From Chlamydoabsidia padenii (Eukaryota > Mucoromycota > Mucoromycetes > Mucorales > Cunninghamellaceae), in NCBI GenBank assembly GCA_025330725.1, contig JAIWND010000043.1, positions 124,001-188,000 on the forward strand: a DNA stretch of 64,000 nt, in the 5' to 3' direction. Numbering within the stretch: position 1 is the first letter of the stretch; each line of letters starts with the position of its first letter. A model generated the notes under the pieces. The model ran no database searches. It worked only from the letters and a program-made list of their open reading frames with translations, and was not told where the DNA came from. The position numbers and the translations under genes are program-made. Positions 11,695-23,597 of this stretch are shown piece by piece.

Positions 11695-13326
11695 AAAATT
11701 GCTTCTTCTCATTACTTTTACTTTTTTTTATTACTAACCTTTGCAAACAAATCCATTGAGATGAAGATGGTTGATTGCCCATAAGAGTTGTTTCATGTAT
11801 TTGCGAGCTACCGTTAATCGAAGCCCACCACCACATTTTTGAAGCAAATCAAACAAACTCCCCCCTTGTTCATATTCCATCAATATATGCATGATCCAAG
11901 ATTGATGATCAGTAGCGCTACGTTCCAATTTGGCTTCATAAATAGTGACAATATGTGGATGTTGTAATGAGCGCAATCGATCCAATTCTCGTTCAACATC
12001 TTGTAGCTAATATGAAAATAAAAATTAACTGGGTTATTTATCCTTATCTGTCCAAGGTTCTTTGTTTACCTTTCGTTTGCCTGCTTGAGTAATATAATAA
12101 GATCCAGATATGTAATACCGTTTGATGGCCAGTAAACAGGGAAGTTTCATTGTCTCTGTATCTTCAGATTCTTCATAATCACCCACGACTTTGTACCCCA
12201 GAGGTTGGGCTGAGTAAGTTTCGCTGATTGGGCCTTGACCAAGGCAAGGACCCAAAGCTACCGCATGGAAGCAAATCCTCTTTAGAAACAATGACATGAT
12301 CAGTGCCCTATATATATATTTTCTTCTTCTTCTAGCCGCTTTACCTTGGGGTATGGTGCATCATCATCTTTTTCCACAGGAGTAGTCACCAAGTTTTCAA
12401 ATACCAAAGTCTTGATATCATCACCACCAAATCTGCGCTTGACTTCATCCTCATCATCGTCAAATTGAGAATGAAAGTCATCATCCACCAAAGATTGATT
12501 TGCCTTGTAACCCAATGCTTGTCGTTGTTGTCGTGTCGCCCGTGCTTGTTCTTGTTTCCGTTCGAGTTCTTGTTGAATTTTTGCATTGATCAAATCAGAT
12601 TGGACACGTAGATCAGCTTCTTCTTGTTCAGCCCGTCGATTCCGTTCTTCTCTTTCCCGTTCCTTTTCAGCCTATATATAATATAATATGAAAAAGAGTG
12701 TTAGATTCTGGTGTTTTCACCCTGTTTTCTAACAAACTTGCCCGCATATCATTTTCCATTCGAATCACCATTTGTTCGTGGAAACTGAGTTTGTTGTCTT
12801 CGGGAGGAGGAGCATTGTGATTAGCAAGGAAGGCACGGGCATGGTCGGCCAAGTCGTATACCATTTCCCTTCCCACCAAGTCTTTGGCGGCTTGTGTGAG
12901 TGAATGATCTAGTTGTCGTACGGTTTTTGGGAAGAGTCCTTTGGGTCGTAAGATTTGCATCTCGGGTGGTTTGTTAGGATATGTCTTTGGGAATCTAGGA
13001 AAAATAAAAAAATAAAAAAAGTTAAAAAGAAGTAATCGTTCAAGAAAAGGAGGGCTTACCTGAATTTCAAATCAATAGTGACATGAGCATCTTCAGTTTC
13101 TACACCAAGAGGACAGAGATGAAGGATGAATTCTGGATTAGGTCGGGATACCTAACATAAACAAAAAGAATGGCTTGCTTTTTTAATAAGGGGGTCGATA
13201 AAGATATAGTGTTGGGTTTATTACTTTCCAAGGATTGTTCGTCACCGCTTTATAATCTTCCATAAAGATTGCTTGTAAAGCTTCGATTTCATTTTGTTGT
13301 ATGTCGTAAAGTTCGTCCAAATCCAT
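6623..13326 (-). CDS. gcn2: eIF2-alpha kinase Gcn2
   Basis: Eighteen exons, complement join of 6623-6903, 6957-7620, 7689-7881, 7954-8049, 8108-8261, 8318-8682, 8796-9082, 9150-9244, 9301-9337, 9399-9554, 9674-11484, 11558-11638, 11739-12006, 12070-12279, 12345-12671, 12721-12994, 13060-13151 and 13225-13326, give about 1830 residues, longer than yeast Gcn2. Gcn2 senses uncharged tRNA and phosphorylates eIF2-alpha during amino-acid starvation. Domain order is complete: RWD at the start ([15 protein letters not shown]; binds Gcn1), charged linker, degenerate pseudokinase (residues about 265-580), and active kinase with [24 protein letters not shown] and IGDFGLA. A long acidic Asp/Glu insert separates the kinase lobes. 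Then follow a HisRS-like domain ([20 protein letters not shown]) and a C-terminal domain. An Asn run interrupts the HisRS/C-terminal region near 7330-7380. Introns hold a GA microsatellite and long A/T runs. Call is firm; individual splice sites are hand-read. Confidence 0.95.
8696..8775. repeat. AAATAG hexamer repeat next to a T38 run in a gcn2 intron
   Basis: GAAATA/AAATAG hexamers repeat about six times from 8696, followed by 38 consecutive T (8738-8775). All of it lies in the intron between the two HisRS-like domain exons. On the coding strand the run is poly-A just inside the 5' side of the intron. Confidence 0.9.
11648..11690. repeat. GA/CT dinucleotide microsatellite in a gcn2 intron
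   Basis: About 21 uninterrupted AG repeats lie inside the intron 11639-11738 of the minus-strand gcn2 gene, where they read as a CT tract on the coding strand. Confidence 0.95.
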
Positions 13327-13673
13327 TATATAAAAAGAGTGATCAAAAAGAGGTGTGTTGCTATTTGTTCCCCTTTGTGAATAGAGTGTTGTATGAAGAA
13401 GAAGAAGAAGGGTGAAATAAAAAAAAGAGGACGTGTGGAATGACTAGGGATGTGTGTATATTTTTCTTTTTCAAAGACTGATAAGCAAACAATGGAGAGA
13501 ATAGCAATTCACTCCATAACCAATAACAAGGGCTAATCAATACAAATAGAGGGAAGAAGTAAAAGTAGAAGAAGCGGGGGGGGGGGGAAAGACAGCGAAG
13601 GTTAAAAAAAGAAATGAAGAGAAAAGAAAAATAATATGCATTCTGAGGGCTTGCGTTCAATTTAGCGTTTGAA
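13327..13673. other. gcn2 upstream region
   Basis: No gene seen. On the coding strand it is CT-rich (GAAGAAGAAGAAG and similar on plus), with a G9 run at about 13577-13586, consistent with promoter and 5' UTR of gcn2. It ends at the shared Fanzor right-end motif at 13674. Confidence 0.4.
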
Positions 13674-13702
13674 AAGCGGAGAATAAAAATGTCAGTCAGC
13701 AT
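13674..13702 (-). repeat. Shared right-end motif of Fanzor relic 1 (candidate guide-RNA 3' end)
   Basis: AAGCGGAGAATAAAA followed by ATGTCAGTCAGCAT. It matches 29715-29742 except for one extra A and one C/T change. In both loci it lies 160-230 bases beyond the last recognisable residues of the relic, on the gene's downstream side. The two sequences diverge immediately after CCGCTT (minus strand), as expected at an element boundary. Confidence 0.6.
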
Positions 13703-14700
13703 TAAAAAGGATGTGAAGAGTTCCGGCTACTGCTCTATCGCCTTTTCTTCTCTGGAAAGGTGACAAATAATCATTTCCAAAAAAGATTTGTTACTGTTGT
13801 TGTTGAAAATACTGTACAAGGCTTTTTCAATGCATCTGTGTAAAGACTTATCTTTGCAATGTTGATAGCGGCGTTTTCATCATGGCTTTGAGACGCAAAC
13901 CCATTCTTTCGATCAAAACGGTCCAGATGGAGACAATTCACCACCCCTCAAGTTTATACTTTTATTGATTCGTCAAAGGTGTACTACAAGGCTGTCACAT
14001 AAACAGCATAGTTTCAAAGGCAAGTAGTAAATCGACCTTGTGTGTTATATAACTTCTGTGCTTCTTCTTACAAAGCTTTTGATCCGGCTTTGGTAGCCTC
14101 TTCCAGAATCCCCACAAAATGTAGTAGTGACAGGAACATAAGGGGTTTTCATGATTGGTTCTGTATTGTCCGAGATATACTTGCAATTGACTTTTGACGA
14201 AATACTAGACATCGATAGCCTTTATATTCTTTTTGACTTTATTGTGAGATTGTTCATTCATGCAAGTAGCTAGCGGTTCGCATCGGTTTAATGTGAGAAG
14301 GCACCATCCAGCTTGATATGAGTTTATTTTTGGCAACGGTAGTCTTTGTATTCACTCTGGGATCGACACCAATATACTCGACATCCTTTTTCAAGTAAAA
14401 AGGGTAGCAGCTGTTGTTTTTGATACTGTGATGTTCAAGGAGCCATATCATCATTGTAGAAGAGGGACTATTTTTACGTTGACTTTATCAATTTGTTGGT
14501 ACAAGTCTGTGATTTCCATAGTTTATCTTGTTAATCATCTCGGATGGCTGCTTTCGCCTTTTGATGATTTAGTCCTTTTCTTTCGACATGTTTCTCCTTT
14601 TATCCAAATCAAAAAGTATTGCTGATGTTCTTCAATGATTCCCTGATTTCCTTTCCATCACCGATCATACTCACCTGTAGTTTTTGCTTCCCCTTCAAGA
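13674..14700 (-). pseudogene. Fanzor/TnpB-like RNA-guided nuclease relic 1
   Basis: Read on the minus strand through several frame changes, the fragments appear in the order expected of the RuvC-type TnpB/Fanzor family. They are a coiled segment (MEITDLYQQIDKVN), the RuvC-I-like strand YIGVDPRVNTKTTV (about 14400), a glycine-rich GDSG-GYQSRIK stretch, a zinc-ribbon half LKLCCLCDSL (about 14000), and a RuvC-III-like HDENAAINIAKISLY (about 13850). The family includes eukaryotic nucleases guided by an RNA made from the element's own downstream end. Frame breaks and stops between the motifs show it is dead, although the RuvC-III Asp (HDENAA) is kept here. It lies upstream of gcn2, divergent from nothing obvious. 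The second copy at 29.7-30.9 kb aligns motif by motif, which supports the call. Confidence 0.65.
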
Positions 14701-15835
14701 TGCTGTGTAGGTTTTTTGTTTTAGCTTTTAGTTGGACGTGATGAAAAAGGGATGAAACGTATGCGGGTCAAAGGCCGACAATACTACGGCCCATGTGCCA
14801 AACTTTGGGCCAAAATTCATATTTCGTGGGAGGGGGAGGGGATCTCCACCTACCACTGCTGATAGAACCTAGTGTGTTAGAAAAGACTCGGGATTTTTTA
14901 TTTCAAAGACTTTTTATGACCTACCTGATGATTAGAGTTGGTTTGTCAGATTGTGAAATTCATGCAGGACTGAGTTCTAAAAGTAAAGTACCGACTTTAC
15001 TCGCACGCACGAATCACAACTAACCAAGGTGTAAACTCGGAGGGCTTCACCCTAAGAGGGAAAGATATATTAGAGGATACAACAATTCGAAATTTTGAGA
15101 TATCCATAACGGATGAAACCAGAAGTTAGAGGGATACGTCCTCCAATAACCCGACGCAAAAAGACACAAAAGAGACGCCATTTATTATAAAACAGTTTAA
15201 GAATACATAAACTAGGCATGCACCACCCAATACAAGACAACATCTATTAAATGTAATACATAAAGGAATACACATAAACTAAGCATACACCACCTAACAC
15301 ACGGCAAAATTTATTATAATACATATTAAATATACATATACTAACTATACACCATCCAATACAAGACCGTCGTTTTCCAAAGCAATCCACCCATTCCGGA
15401 AAAGGTAACGACTGTTGATTATACTATTTACAAGGTATCCAACTTGTTCATATATACATGTTACATCTGGAGGTGTTGCCATTGTGTCGTTGATTGCGGT
15501 GCTGATATAATACATGTTGTTTTTGTTGATTTTTGTACAAGGGTATATATCGCTGTTAAGGCATACACCTTATCGTCGATCTATACAAAGGAATGTAATC
15601 ATCAATATTATTTGATCTCTTGATAGACTATACTAGTGAATAGCAATTATTTTTTATTAGCATCAAGCAAACTGTTTCGTCATTATTTTTTCTCTCTCTC
15701 GACATACTCGTCTGGTTGCACAAGGGAGTACATTCCCTTCGACTTCGACAAACACTGCGTACCAAAGTTGAGGAACGAGTCAGTTAAGTAGCACCATCGA
15801 AAAGATCCGGGTAATGGAGGAATGCTTGGTATAGA
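14701..15835. other. Intergenic region with imperfect tandem repeat
   Basis: No gene seen. Bases about 15190-15370 hold three diverged copies of a ~78-bp unit containing CATA-ACTA-GCATACACCACC-AA-ACA and TTTATTATAATACAT. The remainder is AT-rich and featureless to my reading. Confidence 0.5.
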
Positions 15836-16555
15836 TGTCAAGACCGATTGGTTTGATCAAGGTAGATCCTCGCAGCACGCTTCACTATTATGTTCATGGC
15901 GTTCGCACCACTATCCCGGTTTGACTTTATGAGACGCTTCATGTTGCTAATCGATCTTTTCATCGATCTTGTAGAATATGCATACAGCGGTCCCAGTTTG
16001 CGAACAGCGGTAGTGACACGGGAATGTAGTGGTGGTTCGGTGTGCTGAATTTATAATGAGCCACTTTGTTGTAAATTTGGCGTTTTATGTAGGTGGCCCA
16101 GGTGGCCCAGGTCACCATCCATGGACATCACATCGCCGTCAGTCAGTTCACTCTCTTTTGTCATTTGACAAAGCGCACCAAAAACAGTAGCACCTTCAGA
16201 TTCCAGGCAGGGAACCACCAATGCGATCCAATCGACTGCCCACATCGTGTGTTTGGACCAAGGGAACCTGAAAGACCCATCGAAATGCTTGGTCGGAATG
16301 CTATTTCGAGAGGTTTCCAGGTCCTTTTTCCACCAAGTCTTGTCTTTGGAGAGCCTTGTCCCGTCAACCAATTCCCTGTTGTAACTGCCAAAGAAGAGGC
16401 CAATCAGCTGTTTACAAACGCCCGTACCAATGATATGTATCTCGTCCAAGCCAAAGAGACACGGATCATAGAAGGGGGGCGAAGCAATAGTAGGTGTCGG
16501 CTTTTGGTTCATCTAAAAGTTAAATACATTGTTAATGATTTCCATCTACCCCCCT

Positions 16556-16596
<41 letters not shown>

Positions 16597-18310
16597 GAAA
16601 CTCACCTAGTCATCACCGTGTTCGAAAAGATACAATGGGCGTTCAACTTCGTTTGATATGACCGGTCTGTGAATAGGGTTTCCAGCACCAGCGAGGACCT
16701 TGTGGGCAAGGCAGACCCTGCAATACCTTGTCGATTGGTGACCAGTATGCTCAGTCAGAGGAGCCACAGTCAGTAGATCTCCAGTAAAGACAAGCAAAAT
16801 CATAAGAGAAGTACGAGTGATACCACCGTCACACGCAGCTGTGATACCACTGTTTCTCAAAGAGACAAGTCTTCGCATAAAGGTGTTATATGTGACCATG
16901 TGGTGTCATTGAATGGTGCTTGTGGACCAGGGAAATTGGTATATTGGAGGATGTTGTCTGATTTGTACCGGATTGATGGGTGGTAGTTGTTGATAATAAA
17001 TTGTAGGAGCTCCAATGACTGGGTAGGCTTGTTCTCGACTCCATACCCATCAATGTAGCCAGTGAGGAAGATATCATTGCTATGTCGACCCATTGAATTG
17101 CATATCGCTCCGTAAAAGATATCAGTATAGGTATTACCATTTTCGTTTACCGCAGTACCACCAAACAACAAATTCCTTGTGCTTGAAAGATACAAGAGAA
17201 GAGCCAGTTGGTCTGCCAAGGTCAATACCTGCGATCATTGTAAATGTACGACTTGTATCTATCGGATCCGCAAGTTAGCAAATTGAGTTGTCGTTGGAAT
17301 ATAGCACATAACCATTGGGGTAGATATCATATAGCACTGGCTTGATCGGATAAATGGACATCAGCAGCTTCTTTGTCTTGTATTCAGACAATGCTTGGAA
17401 ATCTACAAACACAATGAAAAAGTAAATGATTAATCAAAGCGGGTAAGCGTTATAAGTTTTACTCTTACCTGGTTCAAAGTGACCCATGATTTCGTTAGTG
17501 AAGCTGCTGATCATATCGTATTGCTAACGAGACAACCTACAGTCTACTTTTAGTTTGTAAAGCTTCAAAGCATACTTTTCGAAGAAGTCCAAGTTTTGAT
17601 ATGATTTTGAAGATTCAAAGATATGGGTAGCATCTAATTCAATATAAAGGTTAGTGACATTAAATCATATGTTTGTTTCAGTCGACGTTTTACCATTTTT
17701 CTGGTAGTTGTAGTCGTCTTGATCGACTTGAACGCCATAATTTTCTTCATTACCAACTTTTTCAATTCTAGGTTATTCACAGTATGTAATTAATAGTATA
17801 TATGCTTATAGTTTTGTTTTGTTTTCTGTTTCATGCTTACCTGTCAGGTTGACGTTTAACGGTACAAGCTGTAAAAATCACCCGAGAGCCAATTGTTGGC
17901 CAGCCTTGTGTGTTGGAAGATCTAGATAAATGTAAAGTAAGTATGGTACAAACTATTTGGGTCCTTGAGACTTACAACATTGATTCCAACCGGTTACGAA
18001 GGTAGGGACAAGTCTAAACAAACAGTACATTGTAGGAGTGACATTATATATTATAAAAAGTTGGAGTGAGTTAAAAAGTTGTATGTCAGTGATATTAAAA
18101 GTATGTGCCACTGGAAAGAATAATCTCAGGGGTACAATGATGCCTTTTTTGGATACCAAAGTGATGTCAAAGTAAATAGCAGGTAACGAAATAAAGACAG
18201 AGTGATAGTTAGTGTGTGTGAGTACACCATCCCCCTTTTTTAAATACATTACCTTTGTCTTATCATTAACAGGTTGGTCATCATTGCTGCTGTTGGCCAC
18301 CTTTCCCAAG
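15836..18310 (-). pseudogene. CACTA/Tnp2-type (Plavaka-like) transposase relic
   Basis: Minus-strand exons and fragments follow the order of CACTA-type Tnp2 transposases. N-terminal pieces come first, with HIFESSKSYQNLDFF and MISSFTNEIMGHF. Next are SIYPIKPVLYDIYPNG, DIFLTGYIDGYGVENK with YTNFPGPQAPFND, then LVFTGDLLTVAPLTEHTGH followed by STRYCRVCLAH. After a poly-A-rich intron (16513-16605) comes FYDPCLFGLDEIHIIGTGV, then KHFDGSFRFPWSKHTMWAVD, and finally YAYSTRSMKRSISNMKRLIK near 15960. The GDL, TGH and CRxC elements are typical of the Tnp2 core, which cuts and pastes large DNA elements. In-frame stops and frame changes (for example near 17280 and 16050) make it non-functional. I found no clear terminal inverted repeats. 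Family assignment is by motif order and could be a related KDZ/Plavaka group. Confidence 0.65.
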
Positions 18311-18497
18311 AGTCAACCAACATACATAATCCAAGCTGGATCAAAAAGTCAGTTTCATTCATTCTGTGTACCGCATAAAAAAAAGTATAAGTAATAAGAG
18401 ATGGTTTTATTTATTGATTGGTTCAGATGTAATAAAAAAAAGATAATAATAGAGGGATGAGAAAATACAGAATGTATATGCTGACTGGGGGGGGGGT

Positions 18498-18610
18498 TTA
18501 TGATCTATCAAGGATGGATTTACAAGTAGTTCGTACCAAAGGAGTACAATATGTTTTATCGTTGGAGATATCCGTGAATAAAGAAGTGTTCCAAGTGGTG
18601 ATCTAAATGA

Positions 18611-18656
<46 letters not shown>

Positions 18657-21600
18657 TTAGTTTATGATTGATTACCTTGTTAAGATTTTACCTTTGATCC
18701 TAAGCGAAGATTTGTCCTATCCAGCAAAGCCGCTAATTTCATCAATGACTTCATACATTCAGTATTACCAGATTTGATATCATCCACATTTAATAATGCT
18801 TGAGCAGACTTTTCAATCCCTTGAATCATACGAGGTAGCACTTTGTTTATGAATTCATCATCAACCGATTTGTTTTTCTACATATAAACAATAGCAAAAG
18901 GTGAGTATATCATCATCCCTCCCCCCTTTTACACGCCTCTTTTAAGCTTACCTTGCCCACACATTGTTGAATGAGTACACCAGACCATTGACAAGTAAAA
19001 GAATGACGGAAAGTATTGGCACAAGACGTAGGATCCAGATGTGTCACCAAGGTATCCAAAAGGGACTCCCAGCAAGTTAAAGGAAACCGTTGAATGATGG
19101 CGGTAAAGTACGAGGTGTGTAACTGGTTGGACTTGCGTGTGATAAACAATGTCAGACTGTCGCGGTAGCATGTCATGTAGTTGGCCAGGAGTTGTCCAGC
19201 AGGCTTATCAAGCGAGGCAATGGTCACATCCGCACCCGTACCCACAATACATTTACGTAAAAACAGTAACAGTTGACTAGACATATCGGATCGGGCTTTA
19301 CCACCTCCATGAGTTTGAATGGCAAAGGTGTGCACCGAGGACACAATGTTAAGGAGGGCTGAGTCGTCATAGGTACCATAAGCGGGCACTTCTGTGGCTT
19401 TGCCGAGCTTGTTCTTGAGATACGCTTCCACCTTGTTGACAAATTGCACCGTAGATGCCTTGGCTTTAGTGGATTGCACGATTTCTAAAAGAGGGACAAT
19501 GGTGCCGAGGATCAAGGGGCTGGTGGGGTTTTTACGGGCAAAGATATTCAGGAAATCCATCACATTGTTCTTGAAATGGACAACACTTTCTTGCATAGCT
19601 ACAAAAAAAAAAGTCTAGTTAGTTCCTCCTGCTCTTTTTTTGATTACTTAGTAGTGTACTTACTCTTTTTGTTTTGCTTTTCAATCTTCTTTTGCTTGAA
19701 AATTTCCGCTAGTTTTTCATCAAAGGCTTCCATAGCATCATCACCCAAAAGCTCTTCTTCATCAGAGTCACCACCCAAGATACCTTGAGCGCGCATAGCT
19801 TCTTCTATTTTTTGTCGGAGTTCTTCATCCACCGTGCCATCTTCTTGATCGATTTCCATCACATCGTCGTCATCGTCATCGTCTTCTTCGTCATCGTCTT
19901 CTTCGTCATCGTCACCGTCTAACTGTTCAACATCATCATCATCCATTTCATCATCTTCATTATCATCATCGCCAAAGAGTTCATCGCCACCAGCATTGTT
20001 TTCATTAGTCGTGATAATCTATCATAAAAAAGCAGTAATAGTTAAACACCAGTCCATCACCCCCCTCTACAAAAACAAACTTACGTTGATCAAGTTTTCC
20101 ATGACTTGTTTGGTAACCAAAGGAGAAAACAGTTCAAAGACATGTTCAGTGATACCCTTAAGCATAGGTGAGGCGCTAGTCAAGAAACTGAGCAAGATAT
20201 CCACAATGACTTCAATAGGTTCAGGTTCACCGTCTGTTTCTTCGGATTTCTTGTTGTTTGTCTTCTTCTTGTTGGATTTGATTTGTTGTTGTTGTTGTTG
20301 TTGTTGTTCTTGCAACTTGTCATAACAGTTGAGTAAATCACCCAATAAACCAGCACCTTCTTCTTTATCGACCAGGGAATGTAGTAGGACATGGAAGAAC
20401 AGGATTTCAAAACCATAGGCTACGTGATAGTTGGCATCGTCTTCTTGTTTGACCAAAGTCTTCAATTCATTGATCACCTTGAGAGTAGACACCTTGACCT
20501 TGGTTAAATTAGCTTTTTGGTCGTCATCGTCATCGTCAGTAGTAGAATGAATAAGCACCAAATTAGATTTCTTGCCCAATTGTTGATAGTGTTCATAAAT
20601 TACATCCGCCCATAATCGACCATCGTTAGTAAATCCATTCCATCGACGCGTCTTGAGATGACCAGTTTCGGCCTTCTTGGTAGGGGCCATTTTAGACAAA
20701 GCCAAAACAAGAGATTGGAACTTGGTCTTGCATAATTGTCGACTCGTTTCAGTCAAGGCAGGTGTAGGTGGTTCAACAAACGTGGCAAGATAATCAGTAG
20801 TAGTGGCCGATGATTTGCTTGACTTTTTGCTGGATTTCTTGTTGTTACTGGATGGTTTGACATTATAGAAAGTATGGACCAAGATAAATTGAATAACCGC
20901 ATTGATCCAAGATTCTTCCTTGGGAGTCTTGGGATTGGTGACCAAGAGGAGCATTTGATTCAAAGCCCATTCACGTTGCATTTCCACCGTACGTTCTTCA
21001 CCCGATTGGACACAAAAGAGACGGGCCAAATAAGTAAGGTACTGATGAATACCTTGAGAATCCATGGTAGCCAAGAGATTTTCCACGGTTTTCGTACGTG
21101 TGATCCGGTCAAATTGTCGATCACCATACTTGCCAATCAATTGAGAGACAACAGCGAAACCGACTTGTTTGTTTTGTTCGGCTACCTGTTGGATAGTGGT
21201 GGCGGTTTGACGAGCTGCCTTGTTTAGGAAACGCACAGAGGAGGAGAGGTTGTTGATGAAGGTACGCATAAAGTTTTCGGTAAAGATCAAAGGCATTTGA
21301 TCGGTGGAGAGTTGAGGAAGGACCTTGTTGACCACTTGGAATCCCCAGTATTTACGACCATGGCTGGCTTGTTGATGAAACAAGTTTCCTATAAGAAAAA
21401 AAGAAGACTTTAATATTCCACAATCTCTATGGATCATTTCTTCCTTTTTTTTTTTCTTTTTTACCATCAACGACAATAGTCCAGAATTCATGGAAGGAGG
21501 CATTCTTGTTGTTATTGTTGGTTAAAAGTTGAGAGAAGAGACGATCCCAGACAGAGTGTAATTGAGGAGTCCAATCAACTTGACTTTCATTGTTCCCAAC

Positions 21601-22516
21601 AGGCACTTCCTAATACACCATAAAAGAAGAAGAAAAAGAAGAAAAAGAAGATCAGTAACCATGCCATTTTCATTATCATCATAAATTACTTACTCTGACT
21701 ATAGTAGCCATATGTTGAAGATTGGCACGATCAAACACATTATCATTAGCCCAACCTTTAAAAGGACGAGAGAGATCCACGCCTGCCATTTGTTGTTGAA
21801 TCGCCAACGTCAAATTCACTTCGTCCACATTTGCCATGTTTTCCCGTACAAACAAACCAAGTATCGTATCCATCACCTTGTCCTTGTCTTCCATCTTGTC
21901 CACCTATACACACAACGGTCAGTATTCCCCCTATTGCAAAAAAGTTGTTCCTACTTACGGAGGGTAACATGTTGATAATGACATGATAAGACACTTCGTT
22001 CAAATAAGCTTTGGTGTTGGAAATGTCCGAGACGAGATTGACCATTCGAAGCACATCGTCCGTAGAGGTAGTAGCCGGTCGTGACAATAAACCAGAAGCC
22101 ACAATGGCCATGATCCCAAACAATCGACCAAATAACATGTCGCGGGTTTCTTCACCAGACATGGCACTTGTACGTTCTGTATATTGACAGAGTAGATCCA
22201 AGACTAATTTCGTGGTGATGCATTCCATGACAGATAAGAGCTCAGTCAGAGCCAAGGAGAAACCTTGACGAGCACCTTGTCGAGATGAGGGAAGACCACG
22301 CAAAAGACGGCGGACGGCATAAGAGACATCTGAAGCACATAATTGATCCAATGTTTCTTCAGAATCGGCCAACTGGTTCGTGGTGGTGTCGAGTGCTTTT
22401 TCATGGGCGACTTGGAATTCGGCCAATGTGCGGATTAACGTTACGGTCGCTTGATGTCGTGTGGTTGCATCCAAGGACGCTAAATCCCAATACAAATTCA
22501 ACGTGGTGGTTGCCAT
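18498..22516 (-). CDS. pol5: DNA polymerase phi / Pol5 (MYBBP1A family), ribosome biogenesis
   Basis: Eight exons, complement join of 18498-18602, 18692-18877, 18952-19598, 19664-20018, 20085-21388, 21465-21609, 21694-21903 and 21959-22516, give 1169 residues. The N-terminus has the family hallmark YWDLASLD, then VSYAVRRLLRGLPSSRQGAR and GFSLALTELL, followed by HEAT-like helices throughout. An acidic Asp/Glu tract (residues about 745-790) and KKSSKKSS-type basic patches are also typical. Despite the name, Pol5 is a nucleolar protein needed for rRNA synthesis and early ribosome assembly; polymerase activity is not expected. Length is close to yeast Pol5. The start follows a CT/A-rich leader and precedes the conserved motif at once. 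A Gln run lies near 20282-20310. A 43-nt A run (18612-18654) sits in the last intron. Confidence 0.92.
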
Positions 22517-23597
22517 TGAATTAGTTCAAGTATAAAAAAAAAAGAATGGAAGGGGCCGAGAAGAAAAAAGTAAGGAAAAAAAAAAAAAAAAAGAGTTTTG
22601 GCATTAAGCAAGTGGCTTGGGAAAAAAAAGAGAGAGGATACTGGATTCAAACCCAGCTGCATAGCCGTGGAGCAGAAAAATAGTCGGTGAACGAAAAATT
22701 AAGTTCACGCGGGATTCTTCAGTTTGTTTAAAAGACGAGCCCACACTGAAAGATCGCAACGACAAGTCTATAGTAATTTTATGGGGATACTGATCAAGGT
22801 CATGGATCAATGATAAAAATAATAACAGCGTTAAAGTACAACCATGTTACAGCAATCTTTCTCCGAGAAGGCAACAGGTAATGAAACCAATACTACCTCG
22901 CTTTATAACTATGCTGTCTGTTATTCTCGGGTTATTCACCCACAACGGCGGTACAGCACCAAACTGCATTTTGGAATCGTTGTTTGTATCAACCCTGATT
23001 ATGTACAACGGAAGAAGAAGTGGATTTACAAAATGACGACCAATGTCGATTATCCCGCTTGCACACCATCAACAGCAACAATACCAACTTTCTTCAAGTG
23101 CTTATTTGGTGGCGACAATTCTCAAAACGAGAATATGGAACACCACTTTCTTTGGAAAGGACGTAGTAGCTTGCTATTAATGGCAAGTTGCATGAACCTC
23201 TCCTATCTGCATTATCACTTACTGGCATTTTCATTCTCCGATTATTCGTTGGAAAATTTAAAGTTATGCAGTTCAGGAGCCGTCTCTATTATTCATCTTT
23301 TTTTCCCGTACTTTCTCACTCTCATTCTATTCATGTGGCTCAACGACAAACCTCTCCATACCACACCACTACATCAATTCAGTTGAGTTTAACTCTAGTA
23401 TAGATGAATAGTTAGCTACCCCTTTTATACCTCCTCCCTTAACCAACAGCCTTTTTTTTATTCCATGGTCAATTTGATTACCACTTATATTCAAACTCAG
23501 TGAGGCGGACATCGAAATCAAGACTTGTCGTTCATAAAGGCAAAAATAATGAATGTGTCCCTCTCTCACTCTTTCTTGCTTTTTCTTATTTCTCTCC
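22517..23597. other. Intergenic region with dispersed repeat copy
   Basis: No confident gene. A 180-codon open frame on plus (22844-23386) overlaps the repeat shared with 2594-2770 and shows no domain; I treat it as part of a degenerate mobile element. A short minus frame (22604-22810) contains TIFLLHGYAAG, which looks like an alpha/beta-hydrolase strand, but nothing else supports a gene. The last 60 bases are the CT-rich leader of the downstream Nudix gene. Confidence 0.4.
23080..23270. repeat. Dispersed repeat, better-preserved copy
   Basis: Matches 2594-2770 over about 180 bases with gaps; the strongest blocks are TTCAAGTGCTTAT, GAGAATATGGAACACCAC and GGCATTTTCATTCTCCGATT. The plus frame is open here and closed in the other copy, suggesting descent from a coding element. 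Confidence 0.65.

Noticed and set aside
22604..22730. tRNA-like T-arm (CTGGGTTTGAATCCAG on minus)
   Set aside because: No D-arm, anticodon arm or acceptor stem at proper distance.
22604..22810. Minus-strand frame with TIFLLHGYAAG, like an alpha/beta hydrolase strand
   Set aside because: No nucleophile elbow, no neighbouring exons and no splice support; one motif is too little.
22844..23386. 180-codon plus-strand frame as a gene
   Set aside because: It overlaps a dispersed repeat, has no domain, and the other copy is not open.
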